Assembly: GCA_000149265.1 (NCBI GenBank)
Contig: CH002951.1
Span: 392,336-456,335, forward strand
Length of the DNA stretch: 64,000 nucleotides
Source: Ciona savignyi
Lineage: Eukaryota > Chordata > Ascidiacea > Phlebobranchia > Cionidae
Reading direction: 5' to 3'
In this document: one piece after another, positions 1 to 13,600 of the stretch
Layout of the letters: each line of letters begins with the position of its first letter
Numbering within the stretch: the stretch's first letter is position 1
Program-made: the position numbers and the translations under genes
The notes under the pieces: model-generated
Databases searched by the model: none
What the model was told of the DNA's origin: nothing
The model's input: only the letters and a program-made list of their open reading frames with translations

Positions 1-114
1 TCTCAATATCTCTAATCTATGGTTTATATAGAACATATAGCGCTACGATATCGAAACTAAGTGGCAACAAATGTCATCTTATAATGTATGCCTCCATTAT
101 GTATGCCTCCACAG

Positions 115-243
115 GCTGCATTGAACACCGACATTGTGCGAAACCCGATATTCATTTCCATCGGTCACCGCTGCTCGCTGCAAACTTGCATGGAGGTTGT
201 GTTGAAATGCTCCCGATACCGGATTCCTGAGCCCATCAAAATA
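115..243 (+). CDS. Possible extra hemicentin Ig exon (uncertain)
   Basis: A stretch bounded by CAG at 112-114 and GTCAGT at 244-249 is 129 nt long (43 codons, phase 0). It reads through without a stop and contains EVVLKCSRYRIPEPIKI, which resembles the B-to-C strand part of an I-set Ig domain (VxLxC...G-x-P-x-P-x-I). It would sit upstream of the first certain exon at 832. The exon that would have to lie between them (C to E strands) was not found, and the conserved Trp is absent. It could equally be chance or a decayed exon. Confidence 0.25.
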
Positions 244-831
244 GTCAGTTGTTGTTGTTTTAATGTATACATGTGGATTAATGCGAGCCGATAATAACTT
301 GCTGATATACACCACCCAGGTACTACCTTTCATTGGGTTTTATTTTAACTGTTTTAATGATACATTTCAGCGAATCTGAACAAATAAAGACAACCAAACT
401 AATTTCATTTGGTGTATAAAACAGGTTGTCTATTTGTTTATCCATTTTATACATATTTTGAAACATTTTTTCAGATCACTTGGATAAATTTATTAAGATC
501 TTACAAGTGATAAAAATTATGCTGTTTGTATTATGAAAATTACAGCCATTGTAACAGATAATATTTTATAAATAGTTAATACTAATATTATGAAACCTTG
601 ATGTTACTACAGCTTTTTTACGCAATTGCCATCAAGCACAGTTTCAGATGCAATTTTTAATTAGGATTCTCAAATATTCTAAAATGAAACAATACTTTTG
701 TCCTCATGTTTTTATGCATCCAATTTGTCACTAGATAGAATGCTCTTAGTCATCAAGCAATGCTAAAAATGATTTCAGTTCCAAACATCAATTATTACAT
801 ATCTAACACAAACTTTAAACCTTCCCACCAG
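244..831. other. Intronic or upstream sequence, nothing recognised
   Basis: AT-rich sequence ahead of the first certain hemicentin exon. Short open frames occur in both directions but none has a recognisable domain or good exon borders. Confidence 0.6.
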
Positions 832-3800
832 ACCTCAGATGCTGGCCCATACACATGTGTGGCACAGAATGCAGCTGGTGTTGCCTCACATGATCTGATG
901 CTGGATGTTTACACCAAACCACAGTTTGACACTGATTTCCCAGAATCGCGAACAGTTGTTGTTGGAGAGGTAAGGTTGTGTGAATGCTGTTAAACTCTGT
1001 TTGACAATTAAGAAACAACAATCAATATAACATGAGGGTTCATTTTACTAATTTACTACCACTACCGTAATGAAACAGTTATTAAATTGGGTTTTGGACG
1101 GTTAATATTATGCAAGTTACCCATAGACGCAACCATGTAAGCTCCACATCTAAATTTCAATTTAAAAAATTTTATTAATAAAAAATGTTATTTTTATTAT
1201 AGTCTCTGCTGCTCCCAGTGGTGACACATGGCCACCCGGAACCAAGCATCGCATGGAGCAAGAATGGAAGACCGATCGACAGTGAAAGTGGTTCCCTGCA
1301 AATATCTATTGTGTCTTTGGAGGATGAAGGTATGGGTCGAAACAATAGTTGTGTGATATGTTATTCACGTGTATACCCTTGGTGGGGAAATGAAGGTAGT
1401 GTTATAAATCTTACATCACAATGCCTCCACCCACATGTATCCACCTGAGCTAGTACAGTATGTTTTATATTTCAAGATTGTATTCATTGATTACTCATAA
1501 CCAGATAAATCTCACTAAACTACGAATTTAAAGTCATCATTCTACAAAGTGGAAATTCAACATAATTCTTTCAAGAAAAATAAAATTAACACGAATTGTT
1601 TTAGGTTTATACTCTGTGACGGCGGAAAATGAAGCGGGAATCGCCACTCGATTTTTCCGTCTCATTGTTAACGCCCCACCGAGCATAAATGCAATCCACG
1701 GGAGTGACGTTGTGGTCGACCAGGGTGAACAGTTGGCACTGGGTGTTGCTGTTGATGGAAAACCAAGACCAGAAGTAACTTGGACAAAAGATGGACAACT
1801 GGTTAGTCGGATACTTGGATTTGATATTTTTATTGTTATTCTATTTTGGGGCCTTTTTTTTGGTTCAGGGTTTTAGTTTTAAATTAAGCATTTCAGATTG
1901 GTAATGAATGTATTCTTGACCAGAAGGTTGGCTTTCTTAACTGTGTGGTCCAAATATCCACTTAGTAGTGTTGACGACCAACTGTTGGCCTACAGTATTC
2001 TGCTAATTGATGTGTGTTTAGTTAAAATATTTTCTGCGCTGGTTTTTTTGTAGTTTGGTGCTTTCATGATAGTTACTCAAAAATACTTGTAGCTGGATGA
2101 CGAATCGTTCAGAATCCGACTATCAAATGATGGTTCACTCACCATCCAAGATGCTCGATCAACCGACACGGGTCATTATGTAGCAACCGCTGTGAATGTT
2201 GCTGGTCGCAGCTCTGTTGAGTTCGATGTGAGTATGTATGCGAGACTGGAATGCAGTCTTTTGATTGTTAATGTCAAAAATTAAGTAGATGTTTTTCATA
2301 CTGTGAGGTCAAACAACTAAAGTCGGTAATATCACTGTATACTGTGTCATTAAACTTTGGCATCATGCAGTTCCAAAAACTCCACCCTAACCCCTGCCAC
2401 TTCATTTATGGCTCATTGTTCTTGTATGCACTTAGGTATAAGAAAACAAATAATCACTATCGTATATATACACTTAACAGATAAAAAAATATTATATTTA
2501 AGCAAATGATGTATTCCAGGTACTTGTCCAGCTGCCACCTATACTAACTGAACAGCCCACCGACCAGAACATGCATTCAGGAGACACCCTCACACTGGTG
2601 TGTGCAGCAGCAGGGGTACCTATACCCACCATAACATGGAAATTCAACAACCAAATCGTACCTGGTCAAGCAACTACTCCTGATGTACCAGGCAGAAGCA
2701 GGTTGGATAAGTATGGTGTGAAGAGTTAATGGACAAGAAGAAGTATGTCCTCTTAAAGTTCTCCTTGTTTGCCTTGATATACTAGTGTGGTGTGTTTGTT
2801 ACATTAGTGATGGTGAATTCTTTGCTACTACCTTGCATTAACTGTGTTTAAACAACTCATCACTTGATACAATTACTGTAGCTTGATATCATCTATACGA
2901 CAGATAAAATGATGTAATTTTGCACACATAATGGGTCGACTATTATAATATTACAAGATTTTTCATTCACCTTATTGTGAAAATTATTTTAAATGTATAA
3001 ATAAACCAGAAACAATACACTTTTATTCTGGATATATTAGCTATGTTTTTATTATCTGTTGTAACTATCTGACATCACTTTTAGAAACATAAATTTAAAA
3101 TAATAACACGACAGATTGGTGATTGAAAACATTCGGCGACAAGATGCTGGTATGTACGGATGTGAAGCACGCAACCCAGCGGGTTCAAGGATGGCTGTGG
3201 CGTTTGTTGCCGTCGAATCCCCTCCACGATTCATCGATGAACTGTCCCCGCGACAAGTTGACCAACTTGGGGGAAACTCCTTATTGGACTGCCCAGTTCA
3301 AGCAGATCCTGATCCTAGTTTCAGATGGACTAAGGATGGACTGGTATTGTTTATGTTTTGTTACATGCAATCCTTTCTGCTTCCTTTTTGAATTTAGATG
3401 TATTTTAATAAATACTTTTTAATCTTATATTCATATTTGCTATTGTTTACCAATCTATTAGGTGTTTAAAAAAGTAAAAAATTCATTTATCCAAGCCTGG
3501 GTATTCAATTAATGATGAAAACCGTATTGTTTCAATATAATTCAAAAGTTTTGTAATATCTTTTACCACAGGAGGTGATAAGCAGCAGCAGAGTTCACCA
3601 GTTTCCCAACGGATCGCTTGTTATATATCGCACCATTATGACAGATGCAGGCGAATATACATGCATTGCTTTTAATGATGCTGGCAGTGTAAGTACTAGG
3701 AACGACATATTTTTTTTAAACATTAGTTCGACTACATAGTACAGTGTGTCTGGACACAATTTAACGATTGTTTCCTCGGTCCAGTGGAATCAAATAGAAC

Positions 3801-4662
3801 ACTTGAGATTAAATTAATATCAAATATTAAACAAACTACAACCTGACTCTGGGGTGACCACACAATTCCAAATTAATGTGTCAAACATACAAAACTAGTC
3901 TATCCTACCATAAATGCACATTTATTTACTGTATATAAAACACACACACAAATGAGTTCTACTTTCCATAATTTCTAAAATTAAAAGTTTGCAACTTGCT
4001 TGGATTCTATAGAATATGTTGTGAATACTTAAATATGTTACAACAATATTGTTGTTTATACTTGACATGTTTAACAACATACAGGTTGACAGGAAAGTAA
4101 GCTTGGTGTTAGAAATGGCACCGAGGTTCGTACTGGTGCCTGAGAACCACATAGCTGATGCTGGGAACAATGTTGTGCTGGATTGTGAGGCTGTGGGTGA
4201 GCCTGCTCCAACTATAAGTAAGTGATGACAGTATTACTGTTGTCTGATTTTATGTTAAACTAGGCTTGGTTTGTCACTCTATCGTGTGCACTAGGCAAAG
4301 TTTTCTTTACCCAGCATATGAACTTATTTTTTTATAAACTGAAAAGGAAAAATTTGCAAATTTTCCTATAAGTTGTTAGAGTGATTTCAATCTTGAATAA
4401 GGCTACTTCTGATTTCGTGTCTTATCCACTGATTTAAATGTGGAATTCTATATACGTGCATCTTTCCAAACGTTTTGCCAACTCACTATTTACAGGCTGG
4501 ACTAAAGGATCCAGGCAACTACCACAGGATGACCGATATTCAGTATTGCGCAATAACTCACTTCGAATCGTGGCAAGCAGATTAGAGGATACCGGCGAAT
4601 ATGAATGTTTAGCTTCAAATATAATGGGACTGAATCAAGCCAAAGCTCTGCTTACTGTCAGG
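832..4662 (+). other. Hemicentin Ig-domain block (one partial and five complete I-set Ig domains)
   Basis: Nine exons, about two per Ig domain, with the break usually just after the C-strand Trp region. The first exon holds the end of one domain ([14 protein letters not shown]) and the start of the next. The fourth, fifth and sixth domains counted from the window start have the usual cysteine pair (for example LTLVC with MYGC, LLDC with YTC, VVLDC with YEC). The second (exons 832-969, 1203-1329, 1605-1801) and third (1605-1801, 2093-2227) have valine or another hydrophobic residue at both cysteine positions: LLLPVV with LYSVTAEN, and LALGVAV with HYVATAVN. Confidence 0.9.
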
Positions 4663-7600
4663 GTAATAATAAAACAGTTTCTTAAAGCTTAACCTTTATA
4701 AGCATTATATATTTCTTTGGATTAGAAATTCTATTACTTGTTAAAACTAATTTTATTTAAAAACTTATATTTTTGGCAAAATTTCAAAACTATTTAGCTA
4801 AATTTTTTTTATTCAGGTTAAAGAATTATGTGGAATAAAACATGAATTCCAAACAAAATTTGTTTGTAAAATCCTAAAATACTTCAGGTTAATGGTGGTT
4901 TCTCAATATGGCGAGCATGGGGTGCCTGTTCCACTACTTGTGGGGCTGGGTTACAAGTTCGACACCGTGCATGTGATAACCCAGCACCAGCCAATGGGGG
5001 CAGGGACTGCACTGGGTCAGCAGTTGAATCTAAGAACTGTCAACAAGGACCCTGTCCTGGTAAATCATTCATCACATTTTAAACTTTATTCAAAAAGATA
5101 AAAATCTGTATTATTAAATGAAACTTCCATTTGTTTTCTTGTCCTTTAAACATTGACTCTGACATACTGTAACTTTCCAAACAACAATTTTTCTCAAAAC
5201 AGTAAATGGTGGTTGGAGTATTTGGTCTCCATGGGAGGAGTGCTCAGTCAGTTGTGGGCAAGGCACTCGATCGAGGTCACGCGGGTGTAACAACCCTCCC
5301 GCTCAGTATGGTGGTATCCCATGTCCCGGTTCAGATAACGAAAGATTGACTTGTGTGGCTCCGTCATGTTCTGGTACGGAAGTGTTATATTATTCTTGTC
5401 CATGGTGTTGTGTTTAATAACAATAAAACCATGAATGTTCTCTCATTTTCAGGAATATTTTGAATACATTATACATCATGTTTTTGTTCCAAACACTTTT
5501 TTACGCATTTCTACAGTAAACGGAGTATGGTCCATTTGGGGTCCATGGTTGCCATGTTCGAGCACTTGTGGTCGGGGCTCGCAGACCCGTCATCGAGGTT
5601 GTAACAATCCTGCGCCATCCGGTGGTGGATTTGATTGCTTCGGCCTTGATTTCTCGTCAAGACTCTGTGCTCTGCAACCTTGTCCTGGTATGATGTGTGT
5701 CATTGTTTTATGCATGTCAACCAAAAATATCAATATTTTTAACATTCCAAATGTATATATCAACCGAATATATCAGCATATCAAATCCTGCAGTTGATGG
5801 GCAGTGGTCACCATGGGGATCATGGGATGTTTGTAGTGTATCATGCGGAGGAGGGACTAGAAACCGCATCCGGACTTGCTCTGAACCATTCCCCGTCAAT
5901 GGAGGTCGCCCATGCTCAGGGTCGAGCTCGCAAATGGATCATTGCAATGTGGACCCATGTTCAGGTAAAATTTTATATGGAGGATTTGCAATAACTTTTA
6001 AATGATTTGTATTTTTTCTAAAAAAGTTATATTAGTCTAGAATGATGTAAAATATTATTCAACGATTTGCAGATTATGATGTTAGATTGAATAATATTTG
6101 TGATGCTGAAACAATTTTCTCCTCACCGGTCCCAAATTATTTTGTGCTGTTATACATGATTTTGGCTTTAAACACTATTGATTGCAGTAAATGGAGAGTG
6201 GGGTGATTGGGGCTCATGGAGCGAATGCTCACGATCATGTGGGGGTGGCCAGATGAACCGATACCGATCATGTAGCAACCCAACACCACGATTCGGGGGA
6301 AGATTCTGCCCTGGAAGTGATTCTGACCTACAACCGTGTGGTCTTCAATCTTGTCCTGGTGAGGAAAATGTCCAATTCTCTCATATTTTACCATTTTTAT
6401 AATTTACCTGTAACCCCTAACACTATGTGCTGTTGTCTGTGCACAAAACATGGTACGGATATTGCATACAACGTGTGACATAAATGTTATTGCTTTCATA
6501 TATTTTAATTGGTATTTATAATTGAACTGAAATAGATCCTGGAATCCTATGGTTGCCGTGTTGTAATCTGATGATTGCTTACATTATATTCAGTGTTGTT
6601 TTATCACCTTTAAAACTTGGGATTACTTGGTTAAATCTATATTTACTAAGATTAAAAATAAATATGATAGTTTAAACAGTTTGGGTTCATATCTCATCTG
6701 AATATTATTCAGTTGATGGTCAGTGGAGTGACTGGACTAGCTGGGGGAGTTGTAGCACAACTTGTGGCACCGGGGAAAAGACACGTCGTCGTCTCTGCAA
6801 CAATCCACGGCCTAAATTCAGTGGCAGGTGGTGTGCTGGAGATGCCACACAAAGTGACAACTGTTTAGAGGCATATTGCCATGGTAATGTTGCTGTTAAA
6901 TCTACTTTTTCTCACTTGTTTATATATTTGAAATGATTATAAATATTAAAATGTTTTTACAAAATTTATTTGTAATCCATAATCGCTACTCCCTTTATTA
7001 AGAAATGTTTGCCATGTGTGTGTGTGTGTGTCAAAGATACACTATGTAATATCAGCAACAGCATGCGATATCGCATGACGAATGGATGGTCAATCATTTT
7101 AGATTTTTTATTTTATTTGTTTGCATCGCCCATACTATTATTTACATACAACCAGATTAGTTTTTTTTGTCATCATTTAAAAATGTTATGACTTGACTTT
7201 CTGTCAATAAAATATATTCATTTCTTCAATTTTTAAACTGCTTTTTTAATCAGGTGGACCAAGAGAAGCACAGGGCATAGCTTTTGGAACGATCAACGAC
7301 ATTCCGTTTGGAGGATCAGAAATATCAGCCAATGGAACTAATATTGGAGATGATAAGACCAGAATAATAGCAGAATTGGATAATATACCTCCTTCAGTTG
7401 GTAAATAAAAACATATTTTTAATAATTTTTTTTTAGGTTTGGCGGGCGCGTCCGCTATATTCATTAATTTATATCCTTTTTTTTACTGACGTGTTCTAAC
7501 GACTGTTCGATTTGCCGTCTTTTCCCGTTCCTGTATCGTGATTATATTCGTTTGACATTTTTAAAAACTGGGGCAAAAAATGAATAAACTAAACTATAAA

Positions 7601-10600
7601 CTAAACTAAACTAAACCATTACCTGCAATTACAACGTACAGCCGAGTTGTTCCTCTTTAATTTTAAAAATTATTTTTTAGGTCCAGCATTAAAAAGTCAA
7701 ATCGCCATACTAAGTCCAATAGGTTGGACTATGGCTAGGGAGATACAAGAGGCATATAATGGATACACCTTAACAGGCGGAGAGTTTAACCGCGATGTTA
7801 TGGTAAGTCTCTTTCTAACTGCTTTTGCTGAAAATAATACTTTTCATTCCTTCATCATTTTCTGATTTTTGTAGTCAACTTTTTATTCCCCATAGTAAAA
7901 CACTGAGTTTCTTATATATATAAAACCTTGAGTAAAAGATTGCATGATAAATAATTTTTCAGTTAAATACAATCTTGTAAATCTAAATAAATTACTTTTA
8001 TGTTCTATGACAAAGATAAAATTTTAACATTTAGTTTTTTTAACTTAATTTCAGAATTAATTAAAAAAATTAGTTGTTTTAAACATAAACAATAATATGT
8101 GCTAATTACCACCAGGTTGAATTTGCAAGCGGCGACGTGGTAAAGATGACTCATCACGTTCATGGCGTCAATTCACAAGGAAAGCTGCAAATGGATGTCT
8201 CACTGGAGGGCACTGTTCCAGAGGTGCACCTGGGTACAGACATAGAACTCAAGGTAAGTTGGATATTGTGTTTATATGCTTATGAATCACTGAGCTTGTA
8301 ATATATGTTGAATTGTGATATTGAGTCTTGTGTAAATTATAAAAATACAGCAAACCTGAATGAAGTTACCAGAACCTTAGAATACTGATATCCATCAAAT
8401 AATTTGTTTAAAGTGATAAAAAAAATGGTTTGATGACCAGAATTGTACAGAACTAGTTGGGATAATTTACAATAAAGTCATATACTATAGTTTACCCTCT
8501 GGGGTTCCATTGCACTGAACATCAGTAAATTCCTAATTAAAGTACAAATTCCCCGTAGGACTACACAGAGGATTACTTGCAAACTGATGCTGGTGAATTG
8601 TATGCTTACTCTGATCGACTGCTGGTGTTGGATGGCTATATCCTGCCATATACATGGAACCATTCCATTACGTACAACTCCTCTCGTGGACTGGTCAGTT
8701 TTAACCCTTTTTTTTTTTCTAATATTTGTTTAAACTATATTCAATATTATGAAGTTTTTCATTATCTCTTTATACTTATTTAAACTTCTGTACTTCATTG
8801 GTGTTAAAATAAGCAGATCAATGACATACCCCAATAAAAGTGCAAATGACAATACTGTGACAGTTATCTTTCAATCATCGAATACCATTCCCAGTAAAGC
8901 TCAGGACATCTTTTAATATTATGTATGCAAATAAAATGTTTCCATTGATACTTAGCTTTATTTTTGTTTAAAAAATATGCGGAATTATCTTCTCATCACC
9001 AGATGCCTTTCCTTGTTGAGACACTGAGTGTGACGGACATCGTGGTTGACTACGATGAGGTGCTGAGGACACTTCGCTTCCAAATGGATGTCCAGATCGG
9101 ACCTGGTAACCCAAGTGACAGATGCCCAACCGGATTCTTGCTGGAATCATCTGGAAGATATTGCAGAGGTGGGTAACTAATTTAAGCACTAATGGGATTA
9201 AACATTTCAATATTAATAGATCAATATTTTTTTACTTGTGTTAGAAAATTACCCCATTACTCACAGTTAAGTTGCTGCTGCATAAAGTCTACTTCTTGAT
9301 ATTGTTGCAATCTGCATGGTACAATGGGTGAAATGTGATAAAGTACAAGCTGCCTTAGCACATTTTTAGATTGTACCTCACCATTAAACCATGTAATTAT
9401 ATGGACATTATTCTATTTTCATGATGTACCACTTCCATAGACAACAATGAATGTTCCACTAATCGGCCATGCTCACACACTTGCACCAACGTACCCGGCT
9501 CATTTGTGTGTGGCTGCCCAGATGGATTCAGCATGGGACCTGATGGCAGGAACTGTGAAGGTTAGTTTCTATGAGTTTTACAAAGAAATATTGTTAAAAA
9601 TAGATTTGCATCTTATAGATGATATCAGATACATAGAAAATGCACATTAATTAATTTATTTTTTATTTTCATATTACAATTTGAATTCCTTTTAATACTG
9701 CTTGAAAAACGGAGTCTGCCTTTTGCTTTTAGTGTGAACTACTATGTATATTTACTTAAAAAATTGCCAGTGTTTAATTTTAAAGATTAATGTGTGAGTT
9801 ACAGCATTGTAAATTAAGCAGTTGAAAGAAATTAGTAACATCGCAATAAGGTTGTTTTAAAGATGTTGGAAATGAAGTTTTTAAATTACAAAGACAAAAT
9901 AAAGCGACATTTTTTTTAATTTTTCACAGATGTTGATGAGTGTGGAACTGGACAGTACATCTGCCGACCGACAACTGAGTGTCTTAACACACTGGGTTCA
10001 TACAGATGTGTGATTCGATGCGGCTCTGGGCTCAAGAGATCGGAAAATGGCAGGACGTGTGAAGGTTGTGTGTTGATCTCTTAAAAATGTTCACCGAACA
10101 AAAAATTTATCCATTGCTCTAATGCAGAGGATCAATTGTGTTATTCCACAATGGTTTTAAACTCTGATTATTGACAAATCTTCAATCCTACCTATTTATT
10201 GATAATATCATTTATAATACATTTTTAAACCTATACTTTTTACAATGATTCAGGTTCTTTTAAACAATATGTTCACAAAGCGAGTTTACTGGACATTTTA
10301 TTGCACATGAATATTTTGTCCCCAGATATTGACGAGTGCCAGGATTCAGAGGACAGGGTTTGTAGCCAGGTTTGCCACAACACGATTGGTTCATATCGGT
10401 GCGAGTGTCGCCATGGTTACCGGAAACGCTCTGGCGGAAGATGCATTGGTAATTCGATTAAAGATGTATAAATTGTGATTAAACTTACAATTTCAGAAAT
10501 ATAATTACATTGGTATAGCATAGATTATAGAAAATTATTGAAATTGAACAATTTAAATTATGCATATAAAAAACGAACTTTTGCTGGATGTAAGATGTAG

Positions 10601-13600
10601 ATTTGTGTTATTTGATTACAGGAATCCACCCGTAGTCAATTATTAATAGAATCATATAGCATAGCTTTTAAATGTCTGTCGTAACAAATGGTTGTTATAA
10701 TCAATTTTATCTTGGAGGTTTCCAGGGGGTTTATGTGTTTCTAATGCAAAACACAAGAATTACGTCTGTGTAAGCCGAATTTAACTATGAAACATTAAAT
10801 CCACAAACATTCTTTAATCCACAAACATTGTTAATTTGGTTGTGGCCATCTACACATGTTCACCATTTACCAAGCATTTATAACCTTTAGATATCAATGA
10901 ATGTCGACCGGGTAGTAGGGCCTGCAGGTCGGACCAACGATGCGAAAATAGCGATGGTGGATACAGATGTATTGATGACTGTCCAAAGGGGATGGAAAAG
11001 AATCTGTTCTCTGTGTGTGTTGGTAAGTTGATATGGAAATGTATAAATAATTTTAATGTATGAAATATTTGACAAATAAATAAAAAAAATGTTTGATTAC
11101 ATTGTACAGGAAAATAAACTAAGTTTCCAAATCCACATTTAACTCAATTTGGTGGTGGAACAATGTTTAAAATGTTCTTGTCTTGTCAAGATACAATTAT
11201 TCAGAGTTAAGTTGATACATCTTACAGTTTAATGTGATATTGATTGTGACTACATATTTACTGTATGTTGGAACAATATGAATAATATTCTGGGTTTTCT
11301 ACACATTGTTAACATTTGTCCTCCCCTAGAACTTTTGGGTTCTCGGGTTATCGTGCCGACGTATCACCCAGGTCTCGTTTAAATGCATTTTATTTATAGA
11401 TATTGATGAATGCGCAACTGGTAGACATGAGTGTGGAGTTGGGATGCAGTGTCAAAATACTGAGGGTGGATATACTTGCGATTGCCGACCAGGATTCAAG
11501 GCATCGGGCATCCAACCACCTTGTGTTGGTAAGCTTCGTTAAAAAAATTAGATTGATTTGATCCACAGGTTTATATAGCTAGGTGTATACCTACAGTTGA
11601 ATTGCTGGAAATGTTTCTATGTGTAAACTGTGACAATATTTTTGTAAATTTTACAGTTGTTTTGTGAAGCAAATTCTGTTTGTATGGTTGCTGTGTGCTT
11701 TTGCTTTGGAGTGTTTGCATGCATCACTAACGCTTCTCTCTTTTCTTTCATGTTCCTTCCCTATCCTTTCGCTGCTTTCGTTTTTGCACGATCCATTGTG
11801 ACATCACAGACATCAACGAGTGCCTCGACTACAGAGTGAGCCCGTGTCCACACGAGTGCGTCAACACAATTGGTTCATTTGAGTGCATTTGTCCACTGGG
11901 GTTGCGATATCTCGCTGATGACAAATCCTGTGTTGGTTTGGTTCGTCTACCCAATAATGTTATCCAACCCGTCCAAACACCAATCCTCCCCCAACGTGGG
12001 ACTCTCACCCTAATCTCACAACACAACCATCGCATTTTCAACCCAGTATTCACCCTGAGAGACCCACGATGTGGCACAGGTTACCGCTATTCTGCTCAAC
12101 AATGCAGAGGTACAACCAATGCATGGCCCTTCAATTTCCTTTTCTCACTTTTCCACTAACCTGCATGAAAATAACCAAATTAATTTTAAAATGATTTTGT
12201 TCATTCCAAATCGCCTAACGTTTAAGTGCTTAACATGACTTCCAGCATTTTGTAAACACAGACAACTAAACAATACAAAACTTAATTCCAAGTATTTTGC
12301 CATTCGCAGTATTTTATTTAAATCAATATTTTTGTTGAAACAATCTCATAAATGAAACAGACTAACTTATGTCGATTTTTTTAAATTGAATAAAATTATA
12401 AATGCAGACAAATTGGTAATAATTAATGATCCCTTTATAATCAATATTTGTAAGACAAGAACAGTGTATTAAACATATTATTATTTATTTTGTACTGTTG
12501 TTAAACTTACATTACCTGCATGCAAGTCTTTCTTTTATAATCAACTCTCGAATCAGTATTTTTGAATTATTTTCTGTACTGCAGAATCAAAAAACAGTAA
12601 CCTCAATTCTGAAGATATTAAATCTGATTTTGCATTATACTTGCATCATTTCAAGTATTTCACAATTTATATTTTTTTTATTTTATTTTTCCTCTTCATC
12701 ACACTAAAGAGTAAAAGAACGTATTGTATTCAATTGGTGAATTTGAAGAATTGCGATAAGGCTTTCATCCAATTTAACAATTTTCAACCATTTAAGAATA
12801 TTTATCACCACTTGTTATCTCGCACAGATATTGATGAGTGCAGAGAGTTGTCTGGAATCTGCCAGTACAGCTGCAACAATTCGCTCGGTAGTTACAGCTG
12901 TTTGTGTCCACGTGGCTATAGAGTTGCTGACAACGGAAGAAATTGTGAAGGTATTACTTGTTTTAATTAATACACTCTTAGGATAAACTTTTATTGAAAA
13001 CAACCTTTGCTTTGTTGATACTTGCTTCTTCATGTATGTCTTTAAGTCAATTATTTTAAATGTTTTGCTTACTGTACATTTAATCGTTGGCAAGCTAACA
13101 CAGCTACTTTTGTTTAAAACTTATTTGTAATTTTAGTATGTAGAGCACAATTTCTTCGCCAGCCACAAGGTTGTGCATGTGAGCTGTACAAAAATCTATA
13201 TTTTAAAAAATAGCTCTAAAATTTGGATAATGTAAACAAAGCATTTGACGAAAATAATAACTAATTCATAAACACACATTTTCTTCAGATATATCAATAA
13301 TTCTTCAATGTGGATTTCCTTTCATACATGATACGTGTATCTCCAATTTCAATTTGGATAACCAATTAAAAATCACTGAAGTAACATTTGTTAACATATG
13401 GCCAATTCAAGAAATCAAAGCATAGAGTGTTGACAACTACTATTTTAATTTTAATTAAGGTTTTATCATTTTCCTTTCAAATTTTTACAACTAAAAAAAT
13501 ACAATTACTTTCTTACTAGCATTTTATTTAAAGATTTTTTGATTTAATCCAACTTTTTTACTGAATAAACACTAATAATTGTTCTTTTTTTCTCTCTTGT

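Noticed and set aside
97..333. Minus-strand open frame of 78 codons
   Set aside because: No domain, no splice context; it overlaps the weak plus-strand Ig candidate and is probably chance.
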